Notes: a model not told the origin generated them from the sequence alone. 64,000 nt of DNA from Seohaeicola saemankumensis (GCF_042678485.1 NZ_JBHTKR010000003.1:186001-250000), one strand, 5' to 3'. Shown: positions 42,476 through 51,283, numbered from the stretch's first letter. Numbers and translations are program-made.

Positions 42476-43837
42476 ATGAATCGCCCCACCCTTCCGCATT
42501 CCTTCGTGCAGGCGGCCACGCCGCAAGGCACCACCCCCGGCTACATGCCGGGCTTCGGCAATGATTTCGAAACAGAGGCCCTGCCCGGCGCGCTGCCGCA
42601 GGGCATGAACAGCCCGCAGAAATGCAATTATGGTCTTTACGGAGAGCAGTTGTCCGGCACGGCCTTCACCGCGCCCAGCCACCAGAACGAGCGCACCTGG
42701 TGCTACCGGATCCGCCCCTCCGTCAAGCATTCCAAGCGTTATGTGAAGATCGACGTGCCCTATTGGAAATCGGCGCCGCATATCGACCCCGATGTGATCA
42801 GCCTGGGCCAGTACCGCTGGGACCCGGTGCCGCATACCGATGCAGCCCTGACATGGATCACGGGCATACGCACCATGACCACCGCGGGTGACGTGAACAC
42901 GCAGGTGGGCATGGCCAGCCATGTCTACCTGGTCACAGCGTCGATGAAGGACGAATATTTCTTCTCGGCCGACAGCGAATTGCTGATCGTGCCGCAAGAG
43001 GGCCGTCTGCGGTTCTGCACCGAATTGGGGATCATCGACCTTGAACCCAAGGAAATCGCGATCATCCCGCGCGGGCTTCTGTACCGGGTCGAGGTGCTGG
43101 AAGGCCCCTGCCGCGGGTTCGTCTGCGAAAACTACGGACAGAAATTCGACCTGCCCGGACGTGGCCCCATTGGCGCGAACTGCATGGCGAACCGGCGCGA
43201 TTTCAAGACGCCCGTCGCCGCCTTCGAGGATCGCGAGGTGCCGTCATCGGTGGTCATCAAGTGGTGCGGGCAGTTCCACCGCACCGAGATTGGCCATTCG
43301 CCGCTGGATGTGGTGGCCTGGCACGGCAATTACGCGCCGGTGAAATACGACCTGCGGACCTATTGCCCGGTGGGCGCGATCCTGTTCGATCATCCCGATC
43401 CGTCGATCTTCACCGTGCTCACCGCCCCATCGGGCGTGGAGGGGACCGCGAATATCGACTTCGTGCTCTTCCGCGAACGCTGGATGGTGGCCGAAAACAC
43501 CTTCCGCCCGCCATGGTATCACAAGAACATCATGTCCGAGCTGATGGGCAATATCTATGGCCAGTATGACGCCAAGCCCCAGGGCTTCGTGCCCGGCGGG
43601 ATGAGCCTGCACAACATGATGCTGCCGCACGGGCCGGACAAGAACGCCTTTGAAGGCGCGTCGAATGCGGATCTCAAGGCGGAAAAGCTGGACAATACAA
43701 TGTCCTTCATGTTCGAGACGCGCTTTCCGCAGCATCTGACGCGCTTTGCCGCCGCCGAGGCGCCCTTGCAGGATGACTATATCGACTGCTGGGACAGCCT
43801 GGAGAAGAAGTTCGACGGCACGCCCGGCAAGAAATAG
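42476..43837 (+). CDS. hmgA: Homogentisate 1,2-dioxygenase
   Basis: This 453-residue Fe(II) enzyme opens homogentisate to maleylacetoacetate in Tyr/Phe and hydroxyphenylacetate catabolism. The opening YMPGFGNDFETEALPGALPQGMNSPQ is typical. Iron ligands are visible in PPWYHKNIMSELMG (His and Glu) and MSLHNMMLPHGPD (His). It heads the plus-strand operon divergent from marR. Confidence 0.97.
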   Translation: MNRPTLPHSFVQAATPQGTTPGYMPGFGNDFETEALPGALPQGMNSPQKCNYGLYGEQLSGTAFTAPSHQNERTWCYRIRPSVKHSKRYVKIDVPYWKSAPHIDPDVISLGQYRWDPVPHTDAALTWITGIRTMTTAGDVNTQVGMASHVYLVTASMKDEYFFSADSELLIVPQEGRLRFCTELGIIDLEPKEIAIIPRGLLYRVEVLEGPCRGFVCENYGQKFDLPGRGPIGANCMANRRDFKTPVAAFEDREVPSSVVIKWCGQFHRTEIGHSPLDVVAWHGNYAPVKYDLRTYCPVGAILFDHPDPSIFTVLTAPSGVEGTANIDFVLFRERWMVAENTFRPPWYHKNIMSELMGNIYGQYDAKPQGFVPGGMSLHNMMLPHGPDKNAFEGASNADLKAEKLDNTMSFMFETRFPQHLTRFAAAEAPLQDDYIDCWDSLEKKFDGTPGKK

Positions 43838-43855
43838 GTGGCATTCGCCGCCTGC

Positions 43856-43880
43856 GGGCAGGAGTTTTACGCCCCTGCCC
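43856..43880 (+). other. Inverted repeat between hmgA and fahA
   Basis: GGGCAGG and CCTGCCC are separated by 11 bases, 19 bases after the hmgA stop. It lacks a T-run, so it is more likely an RNA-processing or stabilising hairpin than a terminator. Confidence 0.4.
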
Positions 43881-43940
43881 TTGACTGACATTCCGGCCGT
43901 GCACTTCGCGCGCGGCTGACCCCCGGAAGGACCCAAGACA

Positions 43941-45197
43941 ATGCCCCTGATGACAAGCTGGGTGGCCTCGGCCAATGCGCCCGGTCACCCGTTTCCGCTG
44001 AACAACCTGCCCTGCGGCGTCTTTTCCGTCGGCGATGACGACCCGCGCTGCGGCGTGGCCATCGGCGACATGATCCTCGATTGTCGCGCGGCCGAGGATG
44101 AGGGGCTTCTGAACCTCGATGATGCGCCCGTCTTCGACGTGCCCTTCTGGAACGAGGTGATGGAACTGGGCCCCGAGGCATGGGCCGCGCTGCGCGCCCG
44201 GCTGATCCAGTTGCTGAAGGATGGATCGGCAGAGCGTGCGGCGGTGGAGCCTTTGCTTGTGCCGATGGATCAGGCCGAGATGAACCTGCCCTTCCTTGTG
44301 GCGGAATATACCGATTTCTATGCCGGCCGGCATCACGCCACCAATGTGGGCACGATGTTCCGGGGGGCCGAGAATGCGCTGCCGCCGAACTGGCTGCATA
44401 TGCCCATCGGCTATAACGGTCGCGCGTCATCGGTCGTGGTGTCCGGCACGCCGGTGCGCCGCCCCTGGGGGCAGCTGAAAGGCCCCGATGACGCGGCCCC
44501 GCGTTTCGCGCCCTGCGCGCGCTTCGATCTGGAGCTTGAAATGGGCGCCGTGGTCGGCACCGGCAGCGAAGGTCCCGTCACGGTGGACGAGGCCGATGCG
44601 ATGATCTTCGGCTATGTGCTGCTGAACGACTGGTCCGCGCGCGACATCCAGGCCTGGGAATACCAGCCGCTGGGCCCGTTCCAGGCCAAGGCGACCGCCA
44701 CGACGATCAGCCCCTGGATCGTGACACGCGCCGCGCTCGCGCCATTCCGCGTGTCCACCCCTGCGCGTGAGGTGCCGCTTCTGGATCACCTCAAGGATAC
44801 CGGGCCGATGCTCTATGATATCGACCTGACCGTGACGCTGGCCCCAGAAGGCAAACCCGCCACGGAAATCGCGCGCACCAATTACCGCGAGATGTATTAT
44901 TCCGCCGCCCAGCAACTGGCCCATCACACGACCAGCGGCTGCCCGATGACGCCGGGGGACCTGCTGGGCTCTGGCACCATTTCGGGGCCGGAAAAGCACC
45001 AGCGCGGCAGCCTGCTGGAACTCAGCTGGGGCGGGAAGGAGCCGCTGACGCTGGATACCGGCGAGACGCGCAGCTTTCTGGCCGATGGCGATACGCTGAC
45101 CCTGCAGGGTGCGGCCCATGGCGATGGCTACACCATCGGCTTCGGCACCTGCACGGGCACGATCCTGCCCGCCCTGAAAGACCCTTACGCAAGATAG
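43941..45197 (+). CDS. fahA: Fumarylacetoacetase
   Basis: This 418-residue enzyme splits fumarylacetoacetate to fumarate and acetoacetate, ending the homogentisate pathway. Catalytic residues are visible in VAEYTDFYAGRHHATNVG (metal Asp and general-base His), FDLELEMGAVVG (two Glu) and LNDWSARDIQAWEYQPLGPFQAKA (Asp and Lys). It follows hmgA in the same operon. The maleylacetoacetate isomerase that normally acts between the two is not seen in the window. Confidence 0.96.
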   Translation: MPLMTSWVASANAPGHPFPLNNLPCGVFSVGDDDPRCGVAIGDMILDCRAAEDEGLLNLDDAPVFDVPFWNEVMELGPEAWAALRARLIQLLKDGSAERAAVEPLLVPMDQAEMNLPFLVAEYTDFYAGRHHATNVGTMFRGAENALPPNWLHMPIGYNGRASSVVVSGTPVRRPWGQLKGPDDAAPRFAPCARFDLELEMGAVVGTGSEGPVTVDEADAMIFGYVLLNDWSARDIQAWEYQPLGPFQAKATATTISPWIVTRAALAPFRVSTPAREVPLLDHLKDTGPMLYDIDLTVTLAPEGKPATEIARTNYREMYYSAAQQLAHHTTSGCPMTPGDLLGSGTISGPEKHQRGSLLELSWGGKEPLTLDTGETRSFLADGDTLTLQGAAHGDGYTIGFGTCTGTILPALKDPYAR

Positions 45198-45203
45198 ACA
45201 CGG

Positions 45204-45225
45204 TTTCTTCTTGCCTCAAATATCC
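45204..45225 (-). repeat. Intergenic 22-base motif, GGATATTT subtype
   Basis: This minus-orientation copy lies 6 bases after the fahA stop. It is nearly identical to the copies at 3349 and 55136. Read in frame it would spell GYLRQEE. Confidence 0.7.
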
Positions 45226-45278
45226 CCGCCGGAGGCTTCGACAGCTGACCCCGGCACCGACATCAGAAAGGACGACCC

Positions 45279-46229
45279 ATGGCCAAGGCTTTCGCATCGC
45301 AAGGCGACATGACCGAGAAGAAGATCACCTTCACCGAGGTGGGGGATGGCGTCTATGCCTTCACCGCCGAGGGGGATCCCAATTCGGGCGTGATCATCGG
45401 CGACGAGTCCGTGATGATCGTCGAGGCGCAGGCAACCCCGCGTCTGGCCAACAAGGTGATCGACTGCGTGCGCTCTGTCACCGACAAGCCGATCAGCCAT
45501 GTGGTGCTGACGCATTATCATGCCGTGCGGGTGCTGGGCGCCTCGGCTTTCGGCGCGCAACAGGTGATCATGGGCGACAAGGCCCGCGCCATGGTGGTGG
45601 AACGCGGGCAGGAGGACTGGGACAGCGAATTCCAGCGCTTTCCGCGCCTGTTTGAGGGGCATGAAAGCATCCCCGGCCTGACCTGGCCCACCACCACCTT
45701 TTCCGAGGACATGACCGTCTACCTGGGCAAGCGCAGGGTGGACCTGATGCATCTGGGCCGCGCCCATACGGCGGGCGATATCGTGATCCACGTGCCCGAC
45801 CAGAACGTGATGTTCACAGGCGATATCGTGGAATACCACTCGGCCTGCTACTGCGGGGACGGGCATTTCAGCGACTGGGGCGATACGCTGGATGCGATTG
45901 CCTCGTTCCAGGTCGATGCCATCGCACCGGGGCGCGGGGATGCGCTGATGGGGCAGGACATGGTCACGGCTGCCATCGAGAATACGCGCGACTTCGTCGA
46001 AAGCACCTATGCCGCCGCCGCCCGCGTCGCGGCCCGTGGCGGCAGCCTCAAGGAGGCCTGGGATGCCGTGCGCGCGGCCTGCGATCCGAAGTTCAAGGAT
46101 TACGCGATCTATGAACACTGCCTGCCCTTCAACGTCGCCCGCGCCTATGACGAGGCGCGCGGGATCGACACGCCCCGCATCTGGACCGCCCAGCGCGATA
46201 TCGAGATGTGGGAGGCGCTTCAGGGCTGA
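45279..46229 (+). CDS. Metallo-beta-lactamase-fold protein with degenerate metal site
   Basis: This is a 316-residue MBL-fold protein. The usual metal motif HxHxDH reads H79-Y-H81-A-V-R, so the Asp and third His are replaced by Val83 and Arg84. A later His in LGRAHTAGD and Asp in FTGDIVEYH remain. The final His region reads PGRGD. It is therefore unlikely to bind two zinc ions in the standard way. It is co-located with hmgA and fahA, suggesting a role in aromatic catabolism. Whether it is a hydrolase, a binding protein or something else cannot be read from the sequence. Confidence 0.85.
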   Translation: MAKAFASQGDMTEKKITFTEVGDGVYAFTAEGDPNSGVIIGDESVMIVEAQATPRLANKVIDCVRSVTDKPISHVVLTHYHAVRVLGASAFGAQQVIMGDKARAMVVERGQEDWDSEFQRFPRLFEGHESIPGLTWPTTTFSEDMTVYLGKRRVDLMHLGRAHTAGDIVIHVPDQNVMFTGDIVEYHSACYCGDGHFSDWGDTLDAIASFQVDAIAPGRGDALMGQDMVTAAIENTRDFVESTYAAAARVAARGGSLKEAWDAVRAACDPKFKDYAIYEHCLPFNVARAYDEARGIDTPRIWTAQRDIEMWEALQG

Positions 46230-46239
46230 GGGATCGGGC

Positions 46240-46443
46240 GTGGCAGGTAAATACGGACCATCGCGGGGCGAGCTGAAGCTGCGCCTGGGCTTTTCCATCT
46301 TCGGGCTGGGGCTGATGGTCTTTGCCCTGCTCACGCGCGGCTTCGGCGGCATCGCCATGATCGAGGTGGTGTTGATCGCGGGCACATTCTTTGGCGGCTC
46401 GGCGGTCTGGTCCGCCAGGGCGCTTTTGCGAAAGGACGACTGA
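46240..46443 (+). CDS. Small membrane protein in the homogentisate operon
   Basis: This is a 67-residue protein with two hydrophobic helices (FSIFGLGLMVFALL and IAMIEVVLIAGTFFGGSAVW). It starts at a GTG 11 bases after the MBL gene and its stop overlaps the ATG of the flavoprotein gene. Function unknown; it may anchor a complex or help substrate entry, but nothing in the sequence proves either. Confidence 0.75.
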   Translation: MAGKYGPSRGELKLRLGFSIFGLGLMVFALLTRGFGGIAMIEVVLIAGTFFGGSAVWSARALLRKDD

Positions 46444-48065
46444 TGAACAAGATCTTCGAAGTTCCGCTCTATCCCTACAGCCACCACGCCGATCAGGATG
46501 CGGTCACCCCCGCGCATCACAGGGTGGTGATCGTGGGGGCCGGTCCCGTCGGTCTGGCCGCCGCCATCGACCTGGCGCAGCAGGGCATCGAGGCGCTGGT
46601 CGTGGACGAAAACGACAAGGTCAGCTTCGGCAGCCGCGCGATCTGTTTCGCCAAGCGCACCCTGGAGATTGCCGATCGCCTGGGCTGCGGCGCGCCACTG
46701 GTCGACAAGGGTGTGCAGTGGAACATCGGCAAGGTCTTTTTCGACGACCGCAAGGTCTATGATTTCAACCTGCTGCCCGAGGATGGGCACAAGCGCCCCG
46801 CCTTCATCAACCTGCAACAGTATTATTTCGAGGAATACCTGGTCAAACGCGCCCGCGAGATCGAAGCGGCCGGCGCACCGCTGGAACTGCGCGGCGGCAA
46901 CAAGGTCACCGGCCTCACAGATCACGGCGATCATGTGACCCTGGGCATCGACACGCCAGACGGCCCCTATGCGATCACCGCCGACTATGTCATCGCCTGC
47001 GACGGGGCGGCCAGCCCGATCCGGTCCATGATGGGGCTGGATTTCGTGGGCCGCGTGTTCGAGGACAATTTCCTGATCGCCGATGTGATCATGGAGGCGG
47101 ATTTTCCGACCGAGCGCTGGTTCTGGTTCGACCCGCCCTTCAACAAGGGGCAATCGGCCCTGCTGCACAAGCAGCCCGACGGCGTCTGGCGGATCGATCT
47201 GCAACTGGGCTGGGACATCGACAAGACCGAAGAGAAGAAGCCCGAGCGCGTCATTCCCCGCCTCAAGGCGATGCTGGGCGATGATGTGGAGTTCAGCCTT
47301 GAATGGGTGTCGATCTACACTTTCCAGTGCCGCCGGATGGAACGCTTCCGCCACAACCGGGTGATCTTTGCGGGCGACAGCGCGCATCAGGTCAGCCCCT
47401 TCGGCGCACGCGGGGCCAATTCCGGCCTGCAGGACACCGACAACCTGGCGTGGAAGCTGAAACTGGTGCTGGAGGGCCACGCCCCGGATGCGCTGCTGGA
47501 CAGCTATGATGCGGAACGCATCCATGGCGCGGATGAAAACATCCTGAACTCGTCGCGTTCCACCGACTTCATCACGCCCAAATCAAAGATCAGCCGCATC
47601 TTCCGCGATGCCGTGCTGGACCTCAGCGAACATCACGCCTTTGCCCGGCCATTGGTCAACTCGGGCCGCCTGTCGATGCCCTGCACCTATGACGGATCGC
47701 CGCTGAACAGCCCCGATGCGCTGCCGGGCGGGCCCGCGCGCACGCGCCCCGGATCGCCGTGCCCCGATGTGGGCCTGGGCAACGGTTTCCTGCTGGACGG
47801 CCTGGGTAACCGGTTCACCTTGCTGACGGTGAACGCGGACGCGCCGGACAGCCTGACCGAAGGCGGGGTCGCGGTGACCCGGCTTGCGCTGACATCGAAG
47901 GACGATGCCACCGGCGCGCTGGCGTCGCGCTACCTGGGCGATGCCCCCGCTGCCGTTTACCTGATCCGTCCGGATCAGCATGTGGCCGCGCGCTGGCCCG
48001 CCTATGACGAAGCCGCGATCCGGGCCGCACTGCGCCGCGCCACCGGACAGGAGATGCAGGCATGA
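46443..48065 (+). CDS. FAD-dependent aromatic hydroxylase, MhpA/MhaA-like
   Basis: This is a 540-residue class-A flavoprotein monooxygenase. The FAD motif VVIVGAGPVGLAAAIDLAQQG lies near residue 23, YVIACDGAASPIRSMMG near residue 181 and VIFAGDSAHQVSPFGARGANSGLQD near residue 307. The neighbouring DUF2783-like small protein and the homogentisate genes strongly recall the two-component 3-hydroxyphenylacetate 6-hydroxylase MhaA/MhaB of Pseudomonas putida, which makes homogentisate. The pairing is an inference from length and context; a different hydroxyaromatic is possible. It overlaps the small membrane protein gene and the next gene by a few bases. Confidence 0.85.
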   Translation: MNKIFEVPLYPYSHHADQDAVTPAHHRVVIVGAGPVGLAAAIDLAQQGIEALVVDENDKVSFGSRAICFAKRTLEIADRLGCGAPLVDKGVQWNIGKVFFDDRKVYDFNLLPEDGHKRPAFINLQQYYFEEYLVKRAREIEAAGAPLELRGGNKVTGLTDHGDHVTLGIDTPDGPYAITADYVIACDGAASPIRSMMGLDFVGRVFEDNFLIADVIMEADFPTERWFWFDPPFNKGQSALLHKQPDGVWRIDLQLGWDIDKTEEKKPERVIPRLKAMLGDDVEFSLEWVSIYTFQCRRMERFRHNRVIFAGDSAHQVSPFGARGANSGLQDTDNLAWKLKLVLEGHAPDALLDSYDAERIHGADENILNSSRSTDFITPKSKISRIFRDAVLDLSEHHAFARPLVNSGRLSMPCTYDGSPLNSPDALPGGPARTRPGSPCPDVGLGNGFLLDGLGNRFTLLTVNADAPDSLTEGGVAVTRLALTSKDDATGALASRYLGDAPAAVYLIRPDQHVAARWPAYDEAAIRAALRRATGQEMQA

Positions 48066-48265
48066 GCAGCGATCTGATCCTGACACCCAACCTGGACCGG
48101 CCCGATGACATTTATGCCGACCTGCTGGCCGCGCATGACGGGCTGGACAAGGCCGAAAGCGATGCGCTGAACGCGCGGCTGATCCTGATCCTGATGAACC
48201 ACATCGGACAGCGCGCGGTATTGCGCCAGGCGCTCAAGGCGGCAGGGGCCCCCGAAAAAGCCTGA
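48062..48265 (+). CDS. DUF2783-type small protein, MhaB-like partner
   Basis: This is a 67-residue soluble helical protein (DDIYADLLAAHDGLDKAESDALNARLILILMNHIG). It is coupled by a 4-base overlap to the flavoprotein hydroxylase. Length and position match the small coupling protein of the two-component 3-hydroxyphenylacetate hydroxylase. It is the last gene of the operon and is followed by a terminator. Confidence 0.8.
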   Translation: MSSDLILTPNLDRPDDIYADLLAAHDGLDKAESDALNARLILILMNHIGQRAVLRQALKAAGAPEKA

Positions 48266-48273
48266 CCCGTCTC

Positions 48274-48295
48274 TTTCATCGTTCCAAAAATACTC
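48274..48295 (-). repeat. Intergenic 22-base motif, GAGTATTT subtype
   Basis: This minus-orientation copy lies 8 bases after the small-protein stop and just ahead of the operon terminator. It is nearly identical to the copy at 51284. Read in frame it would spell EYFWNDE. Confidence 0.7.
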
Positions 48296-48299
48296 AAAT

Positions 48300-48335
48300 C
48301 CCCCGCTTGCCGCGACACGCAAGGCGGGGGATTTT
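48300..48335 (+). terminator. Rho-independent terminator of the homogentisate operon
   Basis: CCCCCGC (48300-48306) pairs with GCGGGGG (48324-48330). An inner TTGC/GCAA extension has one bulge, and the stem is followed by ATTTTC. Confidence 0.7.
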
Positions 48336-48356
48336 CGTTGCCAGATGCCAAGACAC

Positions 48357-48378
48357 AATATACTTACCATGTTAACCA
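48357..48378 (+). promoter_or_regulatory. Shared 22-base promoter motif, copy 1
   Basis: This motif starts with AATATAC and ends in GTTAACCA. It matches the copy at 52121 at 18 of 22 positions. It contains a TATACT -10-like hexamer and lies 15 bases upstream of the decarboxylase ATG. Confidence 0.55.
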
Positions 48379-48393
48379 AATAGGAGGGCTGAT

Positions 48394-49809
48394 ATGCGCT
48401 GGGACGAATTTCCAAAATGGGGCCGCTGGGCCGCCGACTGGGCCGGGCGCTATCACGCCGGACTGCGCGACCGCCCCGTGCGGGCGCAGACACGTCCCGG
48501 TGACATCCTGGCCGCCCTGCCCGCCAGCCCGCCCGAGGCGGCGCAACCGATGGACGACATCATCGCGGATTTCGAATCCATCGTGATGCCGGGGATCACC
48601 CATTGGCAGCACCCGCGTTTCTTTGCCTATTTCCCGTCCAATGCCTCGCCTGCCGCGGTGCTGGCGGATCATCTGGTCACGGTGATGGCGCCGCAATGCA
48701 TGCTCTGGCAGACCTCTCCCGCCGCGACCGAGATGGAGACGCGGATGATGGATTGGCTGCGCCAGTCGATCGGCCTGCCCGATGGGTTTTCGGGCGTCAT
48801 CCAGGACAGCGCCAGTTCCGCCACGCTGGCCGCCGTGCTGGTGATGCGCGAACGTGCGCTGGAGTGGGACGGCAATGCCAGCGGGTTGCCGGGGCAGAAG
48901 GTCTTGCGTGTCTATTGCTCGGCCGAGGTGCATTCATCCGTGGACCGCGCAATCTGGATTGCAGGGATCGGGCAGGCCAATCTGGTACGTATCCCGACGC
49001 AAGGCCCGTTGCGGGGCATGGATGTGGCCGCGCTTGAGGCCGCAATCGAGGCGGACAAGGCAGCAGGGATGCTGCCTGCGGGTGTGATCGCCTGCACGGG
49101 CGGCACCGGCACCGGGGCTTGCGATGATATCGCGGCGGTCTGCGCGGTGGCGCAGCGGCACGGGGTATTCACCCATGTGGATGCCGCATGGGCCGGGGCC
49201 GCGATGATCTGCCCCGAGTTCCGCGATCTGTGGCAGGGCGTGGAGATGGCGGATTCGGTCGTGTTCAACCCGCACAAGTGGCTGGGCACGCAGTTTGACC
49301 TCTCGGCGCATTTCATCCGTTCGCCCGCCGACCTGACCCGCACGCTGGCGATCCAGCCCGAATACCTGAAAACGCAAGGGGCGGACGGGATCATCAACTA
49401 CTCCGAATGGTCGATCCCGCTGGGGCGGCGGTTCCGCGCGCTGAAGCTGTGGTTTTTGATCCGCGCCTATGGTCTGGAGGGGCTGCGCGGCATGATCCGC
49501 AACCATGTGGCCTGGAGCCAGGATCTGGCCGAGCGGTTGCGCGCAACACCGGGGTTCGAGATCGTGACCGAGCCCGTGCTGTCGCTGTTCACCTTCCGCT
49601 ATGCGCCGGACGGGGGCGATGCCGAGGCGCTGACCCAGGCGCTGCTGACCGCCATCAACGATGACGGGCGCATCTACCTGACCCAGACGCGGGTGAAGGG
49701 TGATTACGTGATCCGCTTTCAGGCCGGGCAATTCGATGCCACAAAGGCGGATATCGACATGGCCCATGACGTGATCGTCGAGATGGCCGCAAACCTGGCG
49801 AAAGGATAA
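48394..49809 (+). CDS. PLP-dependent decarboxylase, aromatic-L-amino-acid decarboxylase family
   Basis: This is a 471-residue group II PLP decarboxylase. Family landmarks are HPRFFAYFPSNASPAAVLADHL, TSPAATEMETRMMDWL, CSAEVHSSVDRA, FTHVDAAWAGAA and the PLP Lys in NPHKWLG near residue 300. Such enzymes decarboxylate Tyr, Trp, DOPA or related amino acids to amines. A strong AGGAGGG precedes the start. It is the first gene of a decarboxylase-HpaI-GntR operon, and an amine product would make a plausible link to the gamma-glutamylation-type genes 3 kb downstream. Confidence 0.88.
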   Translation: MRWDEFPKWGRWAADWAGRYHAGLRDRPVRAQTRPGDILAALPASPPEAAQPMDDIIADFESIVMPGITHWQHPRFFAYFPSNASPAAVLADHLVTVMAPQCMLWQTSPAATEMETRMMDWLRQSIGLPDGFSGVIQDSASSATLAAVLVMRERALEWDGNASGLPGQKVLRVYCSAEVHSSVDRAIWIAGIGQANLVRIPTQGPLRGMDVAALEAAIEADKAAGMLPAGVIACTGGTGTGACDDIAAVCAVAQRHGVFTHVDAAWAGAAMICPEFRDLWQGVEMADSVVFNPHKWLGTQFDLSAHFIRSPADLTRTLAIQPEYLKTQGADGIINYSEWSIPLGRRFRALKLWFLIRAYGLEGLRGMIRNHVAWSQDLAERLRATPGFEIVTEPVLSLFTFRYAPDGGDAEALTQALLTAINDDGRIYLTQTRVKGDYVIRFQAGQFDATKADIDMAHDVIVEMAANLAKG

Positions 49810-49812
49810 CCG

Positions 49813-50586
49813 ATGCCCGCCCCCGTCAACCGTTTCAAGGCGGCGCTGGCCGCAGGTCAGATGCAATATGGCTGCTGGGCCGGCTTTGGCGATGCCTATC
49901 CCACCGAGGTCATGTCCACCGCCGGGTTCGACTGGCTGGTGATCGACGGGGAACATGCCCCCAATGACATTCGGTCGATCATGGCGCAGTTGCAGGTGCT
50001 GGAGGGCAAGCCGGACAGTCACCCGGTCGTGCGCCTGCCGATGGGCGAGGCCTGGCTGATCAAGCAGGCGCTGGATATCGGCGCGCAGACCCTGCTGATC
50101 CCGATGGTGGAAAGCGCCGAACAGGCGCGCGATCTGGTGCGGGCGATGCGCTATCCGCCCGAGGGGATCAGGGGATCGGGGGCGGCGCTGGCGCGGGCCT
50201 CGCGGTTCTCGGCGATCCCGGATTACATCCGCACGGCGAATGACCAGATGTGCCTGCTGGTGCAGGTGGAAACCGTCAAGGGGATCGCCGCCCTGGACGA
50301 TATTCTGGCGGTCGAGGGTGTGGACGGGGTGTTCATCGGCCCCTCCGATCTGGCCGCAGACATGGGCCACCGGGGCGACAGTGCACAGCCCGAGGTGCGT
50401 GCGGTGATCAAGGACGCGCTGGGGCGGATCGCGGCATCCGACAAGGCGGCCGGAATTCTGGCCGTGGATCACGACACCGCTGTCACCTATCGCGACTGGG
50501 GCGCGCAATTCCTGGCCGTGGGGATCGATGTGGTGCTGCTGGCACGCGCCGCGCGCGATCTGGCTGCGCGCTGGACCAAGGGCTGA
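49813..50586 (+). CDS. HpaI-family class II aldolase (4-hydroxy-2-oxoacid aldolase)
   Basis: This is a 257-residue member of the HpcH/HpaI family, cleaving or forming 4-hydroxy-2-oxoacids with pyruvate as product. The catalytic set is visible: IDGEHAPND near residue 42 (His), VVRLP near residue 68 (Arg), VQVETVKGI (metal Glu) and FIGPSDLAADMGH (metal Asp). It follows the decarboxylase by 3 bases. The real substrate in this operon is unknown. Confidence 0.87.
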   Translation: MPAPVNRFKAALAAGQMQYGCWAGFGDAYPTEVMSTAGFDWLVIDGEHAPNDIRSIMAQLQVLEGKPDSHPVVRLPMGEAWLIKQALDIGAQTLLIPMVESAEQARDLVRAMRYPPEGIRGSGAALARASRFSAIPDYIRTANDQMCLLVQVETVKGIAALDDILAVEGVDGVFIGPSDLAADMGHRGDSAQPEVRAVIKDALGRIAASDKAAGILAVDHDTAVTYRDWGAQFLAVGIDVVLLARAARDLAARWTKG

Positions 50587-50595
50587 GGCCGCGCC

Positions 50596-51246
50596 GTGGC
50601 GGGGCAGACCGAAACCATCGTCGCGGCGATCCTGGGCGCGATCGAGACCGGCAGCCTGCGGCCTGGCGGCCTGATCGACGAGCAGGAACTGATCGAGGCG
50701 CATGACGTATCGCGCACGCCCGTGCGCGAGGCGCTGATCCAGCTAGAGACCGCCGGCCTGATCCGGCGCCTGCCGCGCAAGGGGGCGGTGGTGTTCAAAC
50801 CGTCGCTGGAGGAGTTTCTGGCGATCCTCGAGGTGCATGCCAAGCTTGAGGGGCAAGCCGCAGGGCTGGCCGCGCGGCGGCTGTCCGCCGCCCATGCAAG
50901 CGCGCTTGAAGCGGCCGTGGCGGCCTGCGAGGATCACGCGGCGCGCCTGGGAGATGCGGAGCCCGACCGCTATTACCAGTTGAACATGGATTTCCACCGC
51001 GTCGTGGCCGAGGCAGCGGGCAATCCGTTCCTGCTGGAGATGATCAAGACCAATGCGCGCAAACTGATGGCCTATTATCGGGCGCGCTATCACTATGCCG
51101 GAGCGATAGGGGCATCGGCGCGTGACCATCGCGCGATCGCGGCGCTGATCGTGGCGCGGCGGTCGGATGAGGCCGAGGCCGCAATGGCGCGGCATGTGCA
51201 GTTCGACCAGGTGACAGCGATGGATCTGCTGGCGGTGCTGGGCTGA
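50596..51246 (+). CDS. GntR-family regulator with FCD domain
   Basis: This is a 216-residue regulator starting at a GTG. The winged helix region (SLRPGGLIDEQELIEAHDVSRTPVREALIQLETAGLI) is followed by an FCD ligand domain with metal-type residues (MDFHRVV, DHRAI). It is the third gene of the decarboxylase operon and a candidate to bind the 22-base motif shared by this operon and the P450 unit; this is a hypothesis. Confidence 0.88.
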   Translation: MAGQTETIVAAILGAIETGSLRPGGLIDEQELIEAHDVSRTPVREALIQLETAGLIRRLPRKGAVVFKPSLEEFLAILEVHAKLEGQAAGLAARRLSAAHASALEAAVAACEDHAARLGDAEPDRYYQLNMDFHRVVAEAAGNPFLLEMIKTNARKLMAYYRARYHYAGAIGASARDHRAIAALIVARRSDEAEAAMARHVQFDQVTAMDLLAVLG

Positions 51247-51283
51247 GCCTTGCGCGCGGTGCCCGTTGCGGCCGGTGGATCCT

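Noticed and set aside
45216..47525. Minus-strand open frame of 769 codons in the homogentisate operon
   Set aside because: It is antisense to the MBL and hydroxylase genes, with no domain visible.
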